Positions 55,927 to 63,110 of a DNA stretch of 64,000 bases are shown in pieces; positions within the stretch are counted from its first letter, which is position 1; each line of letters starts with the position of its first letter. The stretch comes from Pseudomonas sp. Q11. GTDB lineage: Bacteria > Pseudomonadota > Gammaproteobacteria > Pseudomonadales > Pseudomonadaceae. A model generated the notes under the pieces. The model saw only the letters and a program-made list of their open reading frames with translations, did not search any database and was not told the origin of the DNA. Made by a program: the position numbers and the translations under genes. The stretch lies in contig NZ_JAKNQY010000007.1 in assembly GCF_024494355.1 (NCBI RefSeq), forward strand, positions 1 through 64,000. The letters are read 5' to 3'.

Positions 55927-56243
55927 CAGCTTGCTTCCCGCAATGCCAGCATCACCCGGCCGTTTTCGACCCGCGCCGAATGATAATGAGCGCAGCCCAC
56001 ATCCGGGGCCTGGGCCTGGCCGGTTTCCAGGTCGATCTGCCAGTTGTGCAGCGGGCAGGCCACGCGCTTGCCATAGATCAACCCTTGGGACAGCGGGCCA
56101 CCCTTGTGCGGGCAGCGGTCATCGAGTGCGAAAACCTCATCGTCACTGGTACGAAAAATCGCGATATCGCCTTTTGGTCCGTTGATGATGCGCGAGCCCA
56201 GGGCGTTGATCTCGTCTAGCGCGCAGATATCCAGCCAGTTCAT
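55926..56243 (-). CDS. nirD: Nitrite reductase small subunit NirD
   Basis: A 105-residue Rieske-type protein, small subunit of NADH-nitrite reductase. The iron-binding motifs C-P-H-K-G-G and C-P-L-H-N-W are intact. Its ATG lies just inside the end of nirB (4-base overlap) and its stop overlaps the start of the nitrate reductase gene by one base, so all three are translated together. Confidence 0.95.
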   Translation of the reverse strand: MNWLDICALDEINALGSRIINGPKGDIAIFRTSDDEVFALDDRCPHKGGPLSQGLIYGKRVACPLHNWQIDLETGQAQAPDVGCAHYHSARVENGRVMLALREAS

Positions 56244-58693
56244 GCCGGCACCTCCAGATTTTTCACGGGGATGACTTCAAACTCTTTTTTCAGCAGGGGC
56301 TGTTCCAGGCGTTCTTTCCATGGGTCCTGTTCCAGCGACAGGGAAAACTTCAGGCGGTCATGCAAGGCTTTGCGTCGTTGCGGATCTTCAAGTACCGCTT
56401 TCTTGATGTGCTCCATGCCGACCCGCTGCATGTAGTGCACGGTGCGCTCGAGGTAAAAGGCTTCTTCGCGGTACAACTGCAGGAATGCACCGTTGTATTC
56501 GCGCACTTCTTCGGCGGTCTTGAGCTTGACGAAGAACTCGGCGACCTCAGTCTTGATCCCGCCATTGCCGCCGATGTACATCTCCCAGCCGGAATCGACG
56601 CCGATAATGCCGACGTCCTTGATGCCCGCTTCCGAGCAGTTGCGTGGGCAACCGGAGACGGCCAGCTTCACTTTGTGGGGCGACCACATGTTGAAGAGGT
56701 CGTGTTCCAACTCGATCCCCAGTTGGGTGGAGTTCTGCGTGCCGAAGCGGCAGAACTCGCTGCCCACGCAGGTTTTTACGGTGCGGATGGATTTGCCATA
56801 AGCGTGGCCGGACGGCATGTCCAGGTCTTTCCAGACCCCGGGCAGGTCCTGCTTTTTGATCCCCAGCAGGTCGATACGCTGGCCGCCGGTGACCTTGACC
56901 ATCGGCACGTTGTACTTGTCGGCCACGTCGGCAATGCGCCGCAGCTCCGACGGATTGGTCACGCCACCCCACATCCGTGGGACGACGGAGTAAGTGCCGT
57001 CTTTTTGGATGTTGGCGTGGGCACGCTCGTTGATCAGGCGCGACTGTGGATCGTCGTGCGCTTCGCCGGGCCAGGTGGAAATCAGGTAGTAGTTGAGCGC
57101 CGGGCGGCAGGTGGCGCAGCCGTTCGGGGTGCGCCAGTTCAAGTAGCTCATGGTTGCGGCGATGCTCAGCAGATGCTGGTCGCGGATCGCCTGGCGAATC
57201 TGCCCGTGGTTGAGGTCGCTGCAACCGCAGATGGCTTTTTCGCTTTTCGGTTTGACATCCGCCGCACCGCCGACGGTGTTGATCAGGATCTGCTCCACCA
57301 ACCCGGCGCAGGAACCGCAGGAACTGGCGGCCTTGGTGTGTTTTTTCACGTCATCGACGCTGAACAGTCCGTGCTCCTGGATCGCCTTGACGATGGTGCC
57401 CTTGCACACGCCGTTGCAGCCGCAGACTTCGGCGGTGTCGGCCATGTTCATGGCTTTGTCCTGGCCCTGGTGTCCTACGTCTCCCAGTGCGTTTTCGCCA
57501 AACATCAAGTGATCGCGGATCTCGCTGATGGCGTGGTTCTCACGGATCTGACGGAAATACCAGCCACCGTCTGCCGTATCGCCGTACAGACAGGCGCCGA
57601 CCAGCACGTCATCCTTGATCACCAGTTTTTTGTAGACGCCGCCAAGCGGGTCGGAGAGGGTGATGGTCTCGGTACCTTCGCCGCCCATGAAGTCCCCGGC
57701 GGAGAACAGGTCGATGCCGGTGACTTTGAGTTTGGTCGAGGTCACCGAACCCTTGTAGGTGGCGAAGCCCAGTTGCGCGAGGTGATTGGCGCAGACCTTG
57801 GCTTGCTCGAACAGCGGTGCCACCAGGCCGTAGGCGGTCCCACGGTGGCTGGCGCATTCACCGATGGCATAGATGCGCGGGTCGTACGTTTGCATCGTGT
57901 CGTTGACCAGGATCCCGCGGTTGCAAGGAATGCCGGACTTTTCCGCCAGTTCGGTATTGGGGCGGATACCGGCAGCCATCACCACCAGGTCGGCGGGGAT
58001 GATGTCACCGTTCTTGAATTGCACCGAGCCGACCCGACCATTGCCGGCGTCGTGCAGGGCCTGGGTCTGTTCGCTGAGGCGGAATTTCAGGCCACGATTT
58101 TCCAGGGCGGTTTGCAGCAGCTGGCCACTGGTCTTGTCCAGTTGCCGTTCCAGCAGCCACTCACCCAGGTGCACCACCGTCACGTCCATGCCCCGCAGTT
58201 TCAAGCCGTTGGCGGCTTCCAGGCCCAGCAGCCCGCCGCCGATCACCACGGCGTGTTTGTGGGTCTTGGCGGTGTTGATCATCGCCTGGGTGTCGGCGAT
58301 GTCGCGGTAGCCGATCACGCCCTCCAGGGTGTTGCCGGGGATTGGCAGGATGAACGGCGTGGAGCCTGTGGCGATCAGCAGGCGGTCGTATTCGGCTTCG
58401 CTGCCGTCCTCGGCGATGACCCGGCGCTTGATCCGGTCGATCTCCACCACTTTGCGGTTGAGCAGCAGCTTGATGTTGTTGTCCAGGTACCAGCTCAGGT
58501 CGTTGAGCACGATTTCTTCAAACGTCTGCTCGCCGGCGAGCACGGGCGAGAGCAGGATGCGGTTGTAGTTGGTGTGGGGCTCGGCGCCGAACACCGTGAT
58601 GTCGTACAGCTCATTGCTCAGTTTGAGCAGTTCTTCGAGGGTTCGAACCCCGGCCATGCCGTTGCCGATCATCACCAGTTTGAGTTTTTTCAT
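56240..58693 (-). CDS. nirB: Nitrite reductase large subunit NirB
   Basis: Reduces nitrite to ammonia with NADH. The 817 residues begin with a FAD/NAD(P)H domain (KLVMIGNGMAGVRTLEELL, VVIGGGLLGLEAANGL), a central BFD-like [2Fe-2S] part (CGCNGVCKGTIV, SSCGSCAGLVEQ), another cysteine cluster, and sulfite/nitrite reductase domains with the siroheme/[4Fe-4S] cysteines C-V-G-S-E-F-C-R-F-G and C-P-R-N-C-S-E-A-G. I start at 58693 with GGAGA 8 bases upstream; the longer start at 58738 falls in the RNA leader. A sigma54 promoter and NasT-type leader precede it. Confidence 0.96.
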   Translation of the reverse strand: MKKLKLVMIGNGMAGVRTLEELLKLSNELYDITVFGAEPHTNYNRILLSPVLAGEQTFEEIVLNDLSWYLDNNIKLLLNRKVVEIDRIKRRVIAEDGSEAEYDRLLIATGSTPFILPIPGNTLEGVIGYRDIADTQAMINTAKTHKHAVVIGGGLLGLEAANGLKLRGMDVTVVHLGEWLLERQLDKTSGQLLQTALENRGLKFRLSEQTQALHDAGNGRVGSVQFKNGDIIPADLVVMAAGIRPNTELAEKSGIPCNRGILVNDTMQTYDPRIYAIGECASHRGTAYGLVAPLFEQAKVCANHLAQLGFATYKGSVTSTKLKVTGIDLFSAGDFMGGEGTETITLSDPLGGVYKKLVIKDDVLVGACLYGDTADGGWYFRQIRENHAISEIRDHLMFGENALGDVGHQGQDKAMNMADTAEVCGCNGVCKGTIVKAIQEHGLFSVDDVKKHTKAASSCGSCAGLVEQILINTVGGAADVKPKSEKAICGCSDLNHGQIRQAIRDQHLLSIAATMSYLNWRTPNGCATCRPALNYYLISTWPGEAHDDPQSRLINERAHANIQKDGTYSVVPRMWGGVTNPSELRRIADVADKYNVPMVKVTGGQRIDLLGIKKQDLPGVWKDLDMPSGHAYGKSIRTVKTCVGSEFCRFGTQNSTQLGIELEHDLFNMWSPHKVKLAVSGCPRNCSEAGIKDVGIIGVDSGWEMYIGGNGGIKTEVAEFFVKLKTAEEVREYNGAFLQLYREEAFYLERTVHYMQRVGMEHIKKAVLEDPQRRKALHDRLKFSLSLEQDPWKERLEQPLLKKEFEVIPVKNLEVPA

Positions 58694-58769
58694 CAGGGTT
58701 CTCCGCAAGCCCAGACCGGTTTCGTCACGTTTCATCACGGCGATTGGACTGGCTCAATTTTTACGAAAA

Positions 58770-58809
58770 CAAAAAAAGGCGTCCCGCTAGTTGCCTAGCG
58801 AGGACGCCT
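58770..58809 (-). terminator. Intrinsic terminator in the nirB leader (attenuator)
   Basis: On the minus strand, AGGCGTCC-T-CGCTAG, GCAA tetraloop, CTAGCG-GGACGCCT and seven T. The 14-bp stem has one bulged T. It lies 77 bases before the nirB start and would stop transcription unless antiterminated. Confidence 0.93.
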
Positions 58810-58818
58810 TTGTCCTGG

Positions 58819-58859
58819 TCCCGTTCTCTCGGGAAGCACCGCCTTCATCGTTGGAGGCG
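58819..58859 (-). ncRNA. NasT (ANTAR) target hairpins in the nirB leader
   Basis: Two hairpins on the minus strand. P1 (58859-58840) has the stem CGCCTCC/GAAGGCG with one mismatch and hexaloop AACGAT; P2 (58834-58819) has the stem TCCCG/CGGGA and hexaloop AGAGAA. Both loops have A at position 1 and G at position 4, the pattern bound by ANTAR antiterminators. The 5' arm ACGCCT of P1 is also complementary to AGGCGT, the 5' arm of the terminator. NasT is encoded at 62.5-63.1 kb. Confidence 0.88.
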
Positions 58860-58886
58860 TTGCTTTATGTATGGTGAGAGAGACTA

Positions 58887-58902
58887 TGCAGTGGTTGTGC
58901 CA
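58887..58902 (-). promoter_or_regulatory. Sigma54 promoter of nirB-nirD-nasC-cobA
   Basis: Minus-strand TGGCACAACCACTGCA: the GG at -24 and GC at -12 have exact spacing and only one core mismatch to TGGCACG-N4-TTGCA. Start of transcription is expected about 12 bases on, near 58876, giving a leader of roughly 180 bases with the ANTAR hairpins at its start. Confidence 0.85.
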
Positions 58903-59039
58903 ACTGGCGTGAGGGCACGGATTTACTGGGCAAGCGACTGGTTTCACGCATGGGGGAGGGATTTATTGCACCGAATCAAAGCGTGTTGCCCGCTAATGGA
59001 GCGGTAGGCTGGAAAGTTTGTAATGGACAGTCCGGCCGC

Positions 59040-59207
59040 CATCGCGAGCAAGCTTTGCTCCCACAGCAGATATCCTGTGGGAGCAGATCTCCTGTTGGAT
59101 CAGAGATTTCCTGTGGGAGCAGATATCCTGTTGGATCAGAGATTTCCTGTGGGAGCAGATATCCTGTGGGCTCAGAGATCTCCTGTGGGAGCAAAGCTTG
59201 CTCGCGA
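59040..59207. repeat. Expanded REP element with 36-bp tandem repeats
   Basis: Outer arms are the standard REP palindrome (CATCGCGAGCAAGCTTTGCT... at 59040; ...AAGCTTGCTCGCGAT to 59207). The inside, 59074-59181, is three tandem 36-bp units (59074-59109, 59110-59145, 59146-59181). Each is two half-units of 17 and 19 bases starting CCTGTGGGAGCAGAT and CCTGTTGGATCAGAGA. Two units overlap-match exactly; the ends are diverged. Confidence 0.93.
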
Positions 59208-59223
59208 TAGGCGCGACTGGATC

Positions 59224-60894
59224 TCAGCTGTGAAACACCAGAAAGAGCAGCACAATATTCACCAGCAAAGACACCAGCGCCAACGTGCGCCAGACCTTCA
59301 GCGGCTCGCGCTCCAGCAACGACCGGGGCCTGACGCTCAAGCTGCGGCGTTCGCCCTGTTCCAGCAGCAACAGCCATTCCTCGGCGGTTTCAAAGCGTTG
59401 TCCAGGATCTGCCGCCACGGCACGCTCCAGGCTTTGCCCGAGCCATTCGGCCAAGTCCGGTCGATAGCGATGGGCACTGACCGGTACGCCAAAGCGCGGT
59501 CGCTGGAACGCCTCGATTTCGCCGTAGGGATAGTGCCCGGTCAGCAGGAAATACAGGGTCACGCCGACGGCATACAGGTCTTGTTGCGCCGTCGGCGGGG
59601 TCCCTCCGAAAGCTTCCGGGGCGATATAGCTGGGCGTGCCGGGCAGCACGTTGGCCTGGTCTTCGGACAAGCCCGGGCAGTACGCCAGTCCGAAATCCAG
59701 CAAGCGCAGTTCCCCATCCTCGCCCAGGTGCAGGTTCTCCGGCTTGATATCACGGTGAAAGATTTGCCTTCGATGCAACAGGCCCACCGCGTGGACCAGC
59801 CGCTGTGCCAGGTCCTGCCACTGAGGCAGAGGCAACGGGCCGCCCTGGTTGAACAGCTCGGCCAGGGTCTTGCCCGAATACTCCCGCATGACGTAGTACA
59901 AATGCTGACGCTGGGGAGCGCCGTGGACTTCCGGAAACTGCCGCCCTGCGACCCGCTTGAGGAACCACTCTTCCGACAGCAACGACTGCCCGGCCTGAGT
60001 ATCGTCCCGTAGAGGCCCCGGCAAGGTTTTCAGCAACCACGGTTGGCCCTGGCCATCGTGTACCCGGTAGAGCAACGATTGCTGGCTCTGGCCGAGCAGG
60101 CCTTCGATCTGCCAGCCCTCGAACACTTGCCCCGGTTTCAATGCCGGGGGAAGGGGCCATTGCTGCAACTGGGCCAGTGCATCGCCAATGCTCGCTTCGC
60201 CCACTGCATCGACCCGCACCAGCAGGGCGCTGGCGTTGTCCTGGCTGCCGGCCAGGTGCGCAGCGTTGACCAGGGTTTGCGCCGCAATGTCCAGATCTGG
60301 CTGGTCGCGAAGGATACCGGCGATGGCCGTGTCCCCCAGAACCGCCCAGACGCCATCGCTGAGCAGTACGAAGGTCTCGTCGGCGCGCAATTCTCCATCG
60401 AGGAAGTCCAGGATCAGGTGCTGATCCAGCCCCAGGGCACGCTTGAGCACGTGCTGCATGCCCTGTTGTTCCCATACGTGATCCTCACTGACCCGTTGCA
60501 GATGATTGTCGTGCCAGCGATAGACACGGCAATCGCCAACATGGGCGAGGGTGAAGCGCCGGCCCCGCAGGACCAGGGCGCTGACGGTGGTGAGCAACGG
60601 TTGTCCGCCACCATTGGCCTGTAGCCAGCGATTCTGAGCCAGCAACAGCCGGTCCAGCGCTTGGGCCACCCCCCAGGTTTGCGGCGTGGAATAGTAGTCC
60701 AAGGCCAGGGCCTGCAAGGTCGAACGGGCGGCCAACCCGCCATCGGCGCATTGGCTCACACCGTCGGCGATGGCGAACAGGTACCCCTTGCTGGCAGCCA
60801 GGGCCGGCGCCGGGGTCACTAGGCGCAGGGCGTCCTGGTTTTCTTCCCGAGGGCCAATGGCACTGGCTTCGGCAAAACTCAGTTGCAGGCTCAT
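59224..60894 (-). CDS. PP2C phosphatase-Ser/Thr kinase fusion, membrane anchored
   Basis: A 556-residue fusion. Residues 1-240 are a PP2C phosphatase (G-P-R-E-E-N-Q-D-A, A-D-G-V-S, D-G-V-W and S-Q-D-N metal-site aspartates). About 262-510 is an eukaryotic-like kinase (lysine in W-L-L-K-T, H-R-D-I-K-P-E-N near 380, D-F-G-L-A near 399, G-T-P-S-Y-I-A-P-E), with a degenerate glycine loop (LLGQSQQSLLYRV). A single membrane helix ends it (about 532-553). It starts 9 bases after the nitrate transporter stop, so it is in its operon. The partner and target proteins are unknown. Confidence 0.9.
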   Translation of the reverse strand: MSLQLSFAEASAIGPREENQDALRLVTPAPALAASKGYLFAIADGVSQCADGGLAARSTLQALALDYYSTPQTWGVAQALDRLLLAQNRWLQANGGGQPLLTTVSALVLRGRRFTLAHVGDCRVYRWHDNHLQRVSEDHVWEQQGMQHVLKRALGLDQHLILDFLDGELRADETFVLLSDGVWAVLGDTAIAGILRDQPDLDIAAQTLVNAAHLAGSQDNASALLVRVDAVGEASIGDALAQLQQWPLPPALKPGQVFEGWQIEGLLGQSQQSLLYRVHDGQGQPWLLKTLPGPLRDDTQAGQSLLSEEWFLKRVAGRQFPEVHGAPQRQHLYYVMREYSGKTLAELFNQGGPLPLPQWQDLAQRLVHAVGLLHRRQIFHRDIKPENLHLGEDGELRLLDFGLAYCPGLSEDQANVLPGTPSYIAPEAFGGTPPTAQQDLYAVGVTLYFLLTGHYPYGEIEAFQRPRFGVPVSAHRYRPDLAEWLGQSLERAVAADPGQRFETAEEWLLLLEQGERRSLSVRPRSLLEREPLKVWRTLALVSLLVNIVLLFLVFHS

Positions 60895-60903
60895 GGGTGC
60901 TAG

Positions 60904-62115
60904 TTATACCCGAGCCGCGGTGACAGCGGCCGAACCCCAGGTGGTCCTCCAGCGACGCTTGACGCCGTACAGGCCGAACCAGGCCAGGACGCCGAGGCTG
61001 GCGAACAACCACAGCGCCAGTTGATAGCTGCCGGTGCTCTGCTTGATCGCGCCCATGCCTGCCGCCAAGGCGAAACCGCCGATGCCGCCGGCCATGCCGA
61101 TCAACCCGGTCATCACGCCGATCTCGCGACGGAAGCGTTGTGGCACCAGTTGGAATACCGCGCCGTTGCCCGCACCCAAGCCGAGCATGGTGCAGACGAA
61201 CAGGGCCAGGGCCGCGTAGGAGCTTGGCAGATTGAAGCCCACTGCCGCGATGCAGACAGCGGCCACGGTGTACATGCCCAGCAGCGTGCGGATGCCCCCG
61301 AAGCGATCCGCCAGGGCGCCGCCCAATGGACGCATCAGGCTGCCCCCGAAGACGCAGGCGGCGGTGTAGTAACCGGCGGTCACCGGGCTCAGGCCGTACT
61401 GGTCGTTGAAGTAGCCGGGCAAGGCACTGGCCAGGCCGATGAAACCGCCGAAGGTCACGCTGTAGAAGAACATGAACCACCAGCTGTCCCGGTCGCCCAG
61501 GGCCTTGAGGTAGTCGCCCATGGATTTGGCTTTTGGTCGCTCGGGAGCGTTCTTGGCCAGCCAGGCGAAGAGAATCAGGGTCACGATCAGCGGAATCAGC
61601 GCGAAGCCGAACACGTTAGTCCAGCCGAATGCCACCGCCATGACCGGTGCGATCAAGGCTGCCAGCACAGTGCCCGAGTTTCCGGCACCGGCGATGCCCA
61701 TGGCCTTGCCCTGGTGCTGTGGCGGATACCACTGGGAGGCCAGCGGCAGGGCCACGGCGAATGAAGCACCGGCCACGCCCAGGAACAGCCCCAGCAGCAA
61801 GGCTTGTTCATAGCTGTGGATGCCCAGTTTCCAGGCACAGAACAGTGCACCGATCACAATTACCTGGCCGACCATGCCGGCGGTTTTCGGTGAAATACGG
61901 TCGGCCAGCAGGCCCATGAACAAGCGCAGTACGGCACCGGCCAGGATCGGCGTAGCCACCATCAGGCCGCGTTGCTGGGTGGTCAGGTGCAGGTCGGCAG
62001 AGATCTGCACCGCCAGTGGACCGAGCAGGTACCAGACCATGAAACTCAGGTCGAAGTAGAGGAAGGCCGCGAACAGTGTCGGGGTGTGGCCGGATTTCCA
62101 GAAGCTTGAATTCAT
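60904..62115 (-). CDS. nasA: Nitrate/nitrite transporter (NNP family, MFS)
   Basis: A 403-residue major facilitator with about 12 helices that imports nitrate. Nitrate signature motifs: G-A-G-N-S-G-T-V-L-A near 130 and G-L-G-A-G-N-G-A-V-F-Q-L near 330. I start at 62115 (MNSSFWKSGHTPTLFAAFLY) with GAGGTG 5 bases upstream; the frame extends into the RNA leader to 62190, but that part is noncoding structure. A sigma54 promoter and NasT-type leader precede it, and the kinase gene follows. Confidence 0.93.
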   Translation of the reverse strand: MNSSFWKSGHTPTLFAAFLYFDLSFMVWYLLGPLAVQISADLHLTTQQRGLMVATPILAGAVLRLFMGLLADRISPKTAGMVGQVIVIGALFCAWKLGIHSYEQALLLGLFLGVAGASFAVALPLASQWYPPQHQGKAMGIAGAGNSGTVLAALIAPVMAVAFGWTNVFGFALIPLIVTLILFAWLAKNAPERPKAKSMGDYLKALGDRDSWWFMFFYSVTFGGFIGLASALPGYFNDQYGLSPVTAGYYTAACVFGGSLMRPLGGALADRFGGIRTLLGMYTVAAVCIAAVGFNLPSSYAALALFVCTMLGLGAGNGAVFQLVPQRFRREIGVMTGLIGMAGGIGGFALAAGMGAIKQSTGSYQLALWLFASLGVLAWFGLYGVKRRWRTTWGSAAVTAARV

Positions 62116-62215
62116 CGCGCACCTCAGCTGTAAAAGTCTCGAGAAATGAGTCAGTGCCTTGAAGCAGTGCGCCGCCTGTGGCTGCACCACCGACCCCGGA
62201 CTGTGGGGTCAAAAC

Positions 62216-62265
62216 AAAAAAACGCCGCAACCCGAATCGCCAGGGGGCGAGGAGGGTGTGCGACG
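62216..62265 (-). terminator. Attenuator terminator in the transporter leader
   Basis: Minus strand: CGTCGCA pairs with TGCGGCG (one U-G), then ACCC with GGGT, and an inner hairpin TCGCC-CCCT-GGCGA, followed by seven T. Its 5' arm CGTCG overlaps the 3' arm of hairpin P2, so hairpin P2 and the terminator cannot both form. Confidence 0.85.
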
Positions 62266-62301
62266 TCTTTGTCGTAGGTGGGGCAACCGCCGTTGGTTAC
62301 C
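62261..62301 (-). ncRNA. NasT (ANTAR) target hairpins in the transporter leader
   Basis: P1 (62301-62282): stem GGTAACC/GGTTGCC with hexaloop AACGGC. P2 (62274-62261): stem CGAC/GTCG with hexaloop AAAGAC. Both loops have A1 and G4. P1 starts about 15 bases after the sigma54 -12 element. The sequence differs from the nirB leader, but the plan is the same. Confidence 0.87.
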
Positions 62302-62315
62302 TGTGGGGTTGCTTA

Positions 62316-62331
62316 AGCGAGATCTGTGCCA
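62316..62331 (-). promoter_or_regulatory. Sigma54 promoter of the nitrate transporter operon
   Basis: Minus-strand TGGCACAGATCTCGCT: GG at -24 and GC at -12 with correct spacing (TGGCAC-N7-GC). Transcription should begin near 62305, just before hairpin P1. Confidence 0.83.
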
Positions 62332-62352
62332 ACAGGAGGGTTTGGCGTGAGG

Positions 62353-62495
62353 GCTATCGCGAGCAGGCTCGCTCCCACATGGGGTTCTCGGGGTGAATCA
62401 GCATTTGCGTGCCCCCAATCCCCCATGTGGGAGCGGGGTGTTGGCGAATGCTGTGTTCCCCCCTGAACCTGTGGGAGCGAGCCTGCTCGCGATGG
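62353..62495. repeat. Composite REP element between nasT and transporter leader
   Basis: Outer arms GCTATCGCGAGCAGGCTCGC (62353-62379 region) and GTGGGAGCGAGCCTGCTCGC (about 62470-62493), with a third, partial REP arm CCCCCATGTGGGAGCGGGG at about 62420-62438 in between. This suggests two overlapping REP units or a partial duplication. Confidence 0.8.
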
Positions 62496-62520
62496 GGGCA
62501 GGCCAGGCGCTGCAAGGCTT

Positions 62521-63096
62521 TCAGCCGAGCAGCTCATTCATCGCAATGATCTGCTCGGCCACCTGGATCAGCTTCTGCTGACGGCTCATGGCCTGGCGGC
62601 GCATGAGGGTGTAGGCCTGTTCCTCGTTGCATTCTTTCATCTTCATCAGCATGCCCTTGGCCAGTTCGATGCGTTTGCGTTCGGCCAGTTGCTGGTCCCG
62701 GGCCAGGAGCTGGGCGCGCAGGGCCTGGTCGCTTTCGAAGCGCGCCATGGCCACGTCGAGGATCGGTTGCAGGCGCGCCGCGTGGATGCCTTCGACGATG
62801 TAGGCGCTTACGCCCGACTTGATCGCCTGGCGCATCACATCCGGATCGTGGGAGTCGGTAAACATGACGATCGGTCGTGGCTGATCGCGGCTCACCAGCA
62901 CCACTTGCTCCATGACATCGCGCCCGGGTGACTCGGTATCGATCAGGATCACGTCCGGACGCACTGTTTCGACGCGCGCCGGCAGGTCGATGGTCAATCC
63001 GGATTCGTCGATGACTTCGAATCCGGCCTCAATCAGGGCCGCTTTGAGGCGACCGACTTTTTTCGCGGTGTCGTTGATCAGCAGGATACGCAGCAT
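62521..63096 (-). CDS. nasT: ANTAR antitermination response regulator NasT
   Basis: A 191-residue RNA-binding regulator: an N-terminal receiver-like domain (phosphoacceptor position D53 in L-I-D-T-E-S; first acidic D9) and a C-terminal ANTAR three-helix domain (RKRIELAKGMLMKMKECNEEQAYTLMRRQAM). Freed by NasS when nitrate is present, it binds paired hexaloop hairpins and lets polymerase pass the leader terminators upstream of the transporter and nirB. AGGAG precedes the ATG; 14 bases separate it from nasS. Confidence 0.95.
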   Translation of the reverse strand: MLRILLINDTAKKVGRLKAALIEAGFEVIDESGLTIDLPARVETVRPDVILIDTESPGRDVMEQVVLVSRDQPRPIVMFTDSHDPDVMRQAIKSGVSAYIVEGIHAARLQPILDVAMARFESDQALRAQLLARDQQLAERKRIELAKGMLMKMKECNEEQAYTLMRRQAMSRQQKLIQVAEQIIAMNELLG

Positions 63097-63110
63097 GGTC
63101 GAGGCTCCTG

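Noticed and set aside
56360..58798. 812-codon plus-strand frame opposite nirB
   Set aside because: nirB on the minus strand has all cofactor motifs. The plus frame runs across the nirB leader hairpins and has no protein family features.
59040..59207. CRISPR-like array
   Set aside because: The 36-bp period is fully tandem with no variable spacers, and it is bounded by REP arms. There is no cas gene.
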